A stretch of 26,208 nt of DNA from JAHDNZ01 sp036721855. Lineage in GTDB: Bacteria > Bacillota > DTU065. Under the pieces are notes generated by a model. That model searched no databases. It worked only from the letters and a program-made list of their open reading frames with translations, and had not been told where the DNA came from. Shown here piece by piece: positions 24,106 to 26,208 of the stretch; position 1 is the stretch's first letter; every line of letters begins with the position of its first letter. The stretch is taken from the NCBI GenBank assembly GCA_036721855.1, contig DAIMKF010000026.1, positions 1 through 26,208 on the forward strand, read 5' to 3'. Position numbers and translations under genes: made by a program.

Positions 24106-24816
24106 TTATATCTCAAGATCACAGATAATGGGGTTGTGATCTGAAACGCCTTCGTTTTCAACAATAACCTGTGCTCCAAAAACCTTAAAATGTGAGCTAA
24201 GAAGGATATGGTCGATGGCCTCGGTTGCTCGATCACCATTAGGGTAAGTAAGTGCAGGTTCAATAGCTTTAAGACCGTTTTGAAGGAAAGTCAGTGGTTT
24301 TAGTGCTTCCGAATAGAATGAATTGTTAAAATCGCCAAGGACAATTACCGGGAGATCACTTTGGGCTTTTATAGCCTGGGCAACCTGTTCGGCTTGTTTT
24401 CTTTGTAAGTCTGAAACCGTAGAGAAGTGTAGGGAAAAGACTCGAATTCCATTGGTTACCGATTGTAGACAGGCTCTCGGCTCAATAACCCAAGCTTGTT
24501 CACCCGGAAGATTATAATCACGGACATAAAGGTGATGAACTTTTTCCACGGCAACTTCTTTTTTTGCGAACAAACAATGTCCATATTGAGCTTTTTCGCC
24601 TTGTTCCAAGGGACCTTGGTAGGCACAAGCATAACCGCCATACAAACCAAGAGAATCTCTAAGAAATTGAAACTGATCAACAAAACCGGTGCGTTTACGA
24701 TCCCTATCAACTTCTTGTAAAGAAACAATATCAGGATCATATTTTTTTACCAGATCTACTACAGCTTCTAAACCTTTACCCCAACCTACCTGTATGTTAT
24801 AACTCATTACTCGCAT
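24106..24816 (-). CDS. Endonuclease/exonuclease/phosphatase (EEP) fold hydrolase
   Basis: A 236-residue Mg-dependent phosphoesterase of the EEP superfamily (DNase I, exonuclease III, sphingomyelinase, inositol phosphatase). All core motifs are present: MSYNIQ at the N-terminus, SLQEVD with the metal-binding glutamate, VLGDFNN, AIDHILLS and the final SDHNPI with the catalytic Asp-His. No signal peptide, so it acts in the cytoplasm. Substrate cannot be inferred: nucleic acid and phospholipid types share these motifs. GGAGGT before the ATG fixes the start. It precedes the threonine aldolase on the same strand; the functional tie is unclear. Confidence 0.88.
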   Translation of the reverse strand: MRVMSYNIQVGWGKGLEAVVDLVKKYDPDIVSLQEVDRDRKRTGFVDQFQFLRDSLGLYGGYACAYQGPLEQGEKAQYGHCLFAKKEVAVEKVHHLYVRDYNLPGEQAWVIEPRACLQSVTNGIRVFSLHFSTVSDLQRKQAEQVAQAIKAQSDLPVIVLGDFNNSFYSEALKPLTFLQNGLKAIEPALTYPNGDRATEAIDHILLSSHFKVFGAQVIVENEGVSDHNPIICDLEI

Positions 24817-24851
24817 ATTATTACCTCCAAATTAGCAGATTACTTTGATGC

Positions 24852-24871
24852 TTTAGAGATTAGTCTCTAAA
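24852..24871. repeat. Inverted repeat in the EEP upstream region
   Basis: TTTAGAGA (24852-24859) and TCTCTAAA (24864-24871) are perfect 8-bp arms around TTAG. It lies about 35 bases upstream of the EEP start and could be an operator or leader stem. No matching regulator can be named. Confidence 0.4.
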
Positions 24872-24890
24872 ATCCTTTTATTTATTATAA

Positions 24891-24919
24891 AAAGTCGTCC
24901 GGCGAACCCGGACGACTTT
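24891..24919 (-). terminator. Rho-independent terminator of the lacI-type gene
   Basis: AAAGTCGTCCGG (24891-24902) pairs perfectly with CCGGACGACTTT (24908-24919), a 12-bp GC-rich stem. On the minus strand a TTTTTATAA tail follows. It lies 30 bases past the lacI-type stop codon. Confidence 0.88.
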
Positions 24920-24948
24920 GGGGGGAAAAGGAGATTGTAAATAGCGAA

Positions 24949-25953
24949 TTATACGCTGTTTCGAACTATTAGTTTTGGTTCAAACAGCAAAGACGAAATT
25001 GGTTCTCCCTCAATTGCCCGAAGTAGTGAATCCATGGCTATCTTGCCAAGTTGTTCTTTAGGCTGGGAGATTGTAGTCAGAGGCGGATCGATTTTATCTG
25101 CTATATAAAGGTTGTCGTAACCGACAACAGCGATATCTTCAGGGACTCTAAGACCATTATGCCTAAAACACTTTATAGCACCCCAGGCTACCATATCTGC
25201 AGCGGCAAACAACGCAGTAGGCCTTTTAGAGTAGGGTAGGTCTAATAATACTTTGGCAGCTTCATACCCACTTTCCCAGGCATAACCTGCTTCTACAACC
25301 AGTTGAGTCGAGGGATCAATACCATTATCGGTAAGAGCCTTTTCATATCCGGCCAAGCGTTGAACCCCGTGGCAGTCTAGGACATTAGCACCGGCGGAAA
25401 AATGGGCAATTTTGGTATGACCTTTTTTAATTAAGTATTCGGTCGCTAAATAGCCACCTTTGAATTGATCAACTAAAAACGCTGGAGCATTTACGCCTTC
25501 GAGCTGGTTATAGATCTGCAACAGCTTGGTTTCCGCTGCTACCTCGGCAAATACTTCATCTATTTTTTGGTTAAGTGGCAGCCAAAGAATACCGTCAACC
25601 CGCTTTTCTTTAAGAATACGGAGATATTCAACATCTTTGGCAGTATTACTCATAGTAGTATAAACAAGGATGCTATAACTATATTCTTCAGCTACTGATT
25701 GGATACCCATAAGGGTATTGGCTAAAAAGGAGGCAGCTATATCAGGAACAACAAGCCCAACTAAATTGGTGGTTTTTCCTTTAAGACCACGGGCAATTAA
25801 ACTAGGTCTGTAGCCTAATTCTTGTGAAACTTCGAGAACTCGCCTACGGGTTTGCTCACTTACTTTATTTTTGTATGTATTGTTTAGAACACGTGAAACA
25901 GTACATACAGAAACGCCTGCTTCCCTGGCGACATCCTTGATAGTTACAGCCAT
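24949..25953 (-). CDS. LacI/GalR family transcriptional regulator
   Basis: A 334-residue regulator. Residues 1-50 form the LacI helix-turn-helix (TIKDVAREAGVSVCTVSRVL) and hinge helix (YRPSLIARGL). The rest is a periplasmic-binding-protein-like sugar-sensing domain, with VGLVVPDIAASF and DGILWLPLN at its start and VVGYDNLYIADKIDPPLTTI near its end. AGGAGG before the ATG supports the start. Its regulon is probably a sugar gene set outside the window, since nothing here on either side is a sugar gene. A promoter with a candidate operator is at 26000-26028. Confidence 0.95.
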   Translation of the reverse strand: MAVTIKDVAREAGVSVCTVSRVLNNTYKNKVSEQTRRRVLEVSQELGYRPSLIARGLKGKTTNLVGLVVPDIAASFLANTLMGIQSVAEEYSYSILVYTTMSNTAKDVEYLRILKEKRVDGILWLPLNQKIDEVFAEVAAETKLLQIYNQLEGVNAPAFLVDQFKGGYLATEYLIKKGHTKIAHFSAGANVLDCHGVQRLAGYEKALTDNGIDPSTQLVVEAGYAWESGYEAAKVLLDLPYSKRPTALFAAADMVAWGAIKCFRHNGLRVPEDIAVVGYDNLYIADKIDPPLTTISQPKEQLGKIAMDSLLRAIEGEPISSLLFEPKLIVRNSV

Positions 25954-25999
25954 TATTCTAGCCTCCTATGTATTTTTTGGGGATAAGTCTTTTGAGTTG

Positions 26000-26028
26000 A
26001 TTATAAGGCTAATCGTTTAATTGGTCAA
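26000..26028 (-). promoter_or_regulatory. Sigma-A promoter of the lacI-type gene with internal operator-like site
   Basis: On the minus strand TTGACC (26028-26023), 17 bases, then TATAAT (26005-26000) form a near-consensus promoter with a leader of about 40 bases. Within the spacer lies TAATC|GTTTA (26010-26019), an imperfect palindrome with the central CG expected of LacI-family operators, suggesting autoregulation (inference). Confidence 0.75.
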
Positions 26029-26029
26029 G

Positions 26030-26132
26030 GGCTAACAGGTTTTAATGTAGTTATTCTGTGATAATGTCATGTTGGCTAACAGGTTTTAATGTCTTTTTCG
26101 GGGTTGGTGTATCAGGTTTTAACCGGTTTTAA
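26030..26132. repeat. Direct repeats upstream of the lacI-type promoter
   Basis: GGCTAACAGGTTTTAATGT occurs exactly twice (26030-26048 and 26074-26092), 44 bases apart. A third, shorter copy CAGGTTTTAA is at 26113-26122, 33 bases on, and CCGGTTTTAA follows at 26123-26132. A weaker copy AGGTTTTA is at 26190-26197. The first copy starts two bases behind the -35 of the lacI-type promoter. Confidence 0.8.
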
Positions 26133-26208
26133 GCAAGAGAAGTTCATTAATCATGTCAATAGTCTTTGAAAATGTCACCTAAACGGTATAGGTTTTATTC
26201 AGTAAAAA

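Noticed and set aside
24078..24263. Long N-terminal extension of threonine aldolase
   Set aside because: It overlaps the end of the EEP gene, has no family similarity, and the aldolase family begins at LIDLRSDTV.
24456..24740. Open frames inside the EEP gene on both strands
   Set aside because: The EEP frame carries all catalytic motifs; the others are shadows without ribosome sites.
26030..26132. CRISPR array
   Set aside because: Only two full copies of a 19-base repeat with unequal spacing and further degenerate copies; no cas genes and no regular spacers.
1..26208. Insertion sequences, prophage genes, tRNA genes
   Set aside because: No transposase, integrase or phage-like frames, no terminal inverted repeats with target duplications and no tRNA cloverleaf were recognised.

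Overview
The window looks like a chromosomal segment of an anaerobic, endospore-forming Firmicute of the Clostridia type, AT-rich and without mobile elements. Four things support this: a four-subunit ferredoxin-dependent 2-oxoacid oxidoreductase (anaerobic carbon metabolism); a Gin/CsfB-like anti-sigma-G gene beside yaaO; the tmk-darA-yaaR-holB-ricT-rsmI-metG-tatD gene order known from Bacillus and Clostridia; and a Met T-box riboswitch. Genus or species cannot be named from the sequence alone.

Layout. Bases 1-40 are the 3' end of a 5S rRNA, so an rrn operon ends here. An unrecognised secreted protein follows (192-806), then about 350 bases without a gene that hold a plausible promoter/operator and a leader hairpin for the porCDAB operon (1157-4201), closed by a strong terminator. 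From 4265 to 14457 runs the conserved housekeeping and sporulation cluster: gin, yaaO-type decarboxylase, a P-loop/R3H ATPase, tmk, darA, yaaR, holB, ricT, rsmI, then a T-box-controlled metG with tatD. Bases 14599-16994 hold a compact non-homologous end-joining operon with Ku, ATP-dependent ligase and LigD-type polymerase/primase as three separate, overlapping genes. Bases 17097-21175 hold a MarR regulator and a heterodimeric ABC exporter with one degenerate ATP site.

The right part is on the minus strand: alkD and a variant Fpg/Nei-type protein (DNA base repair), an endonuclease/exonuclease/phosphatase-fold protein followed by a low-specificity threonine aldolase, and a LacI-family regulator whose promoter carries a candidate operator and upstream direct repeats.

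How the genes fit together. POR links pyruvate to acetyl-CoA and reduced ferredoxin. The yaaO-tatD block serves dTMP supply, clamp loading, c-di-AMP sensing, rRNA methylation and Met-tRNA charging. Ku-Lig-Pol together with the nearby AlkD and Fpg-like proteins form a loose DNA-repair neighbourhood, which would suit repair of damage in germinating spores. No clearly new system stands out. The most interesting points are the split NHEJ operon, the Fpg-like protein without the catalytic N-terminal proline, the palindrome around the por -10 element, the repeats abutting the lacI promoter, and several genes whose real TTG start lies behind a Shine-Dalgarno sequence that itself imitates a start codon.
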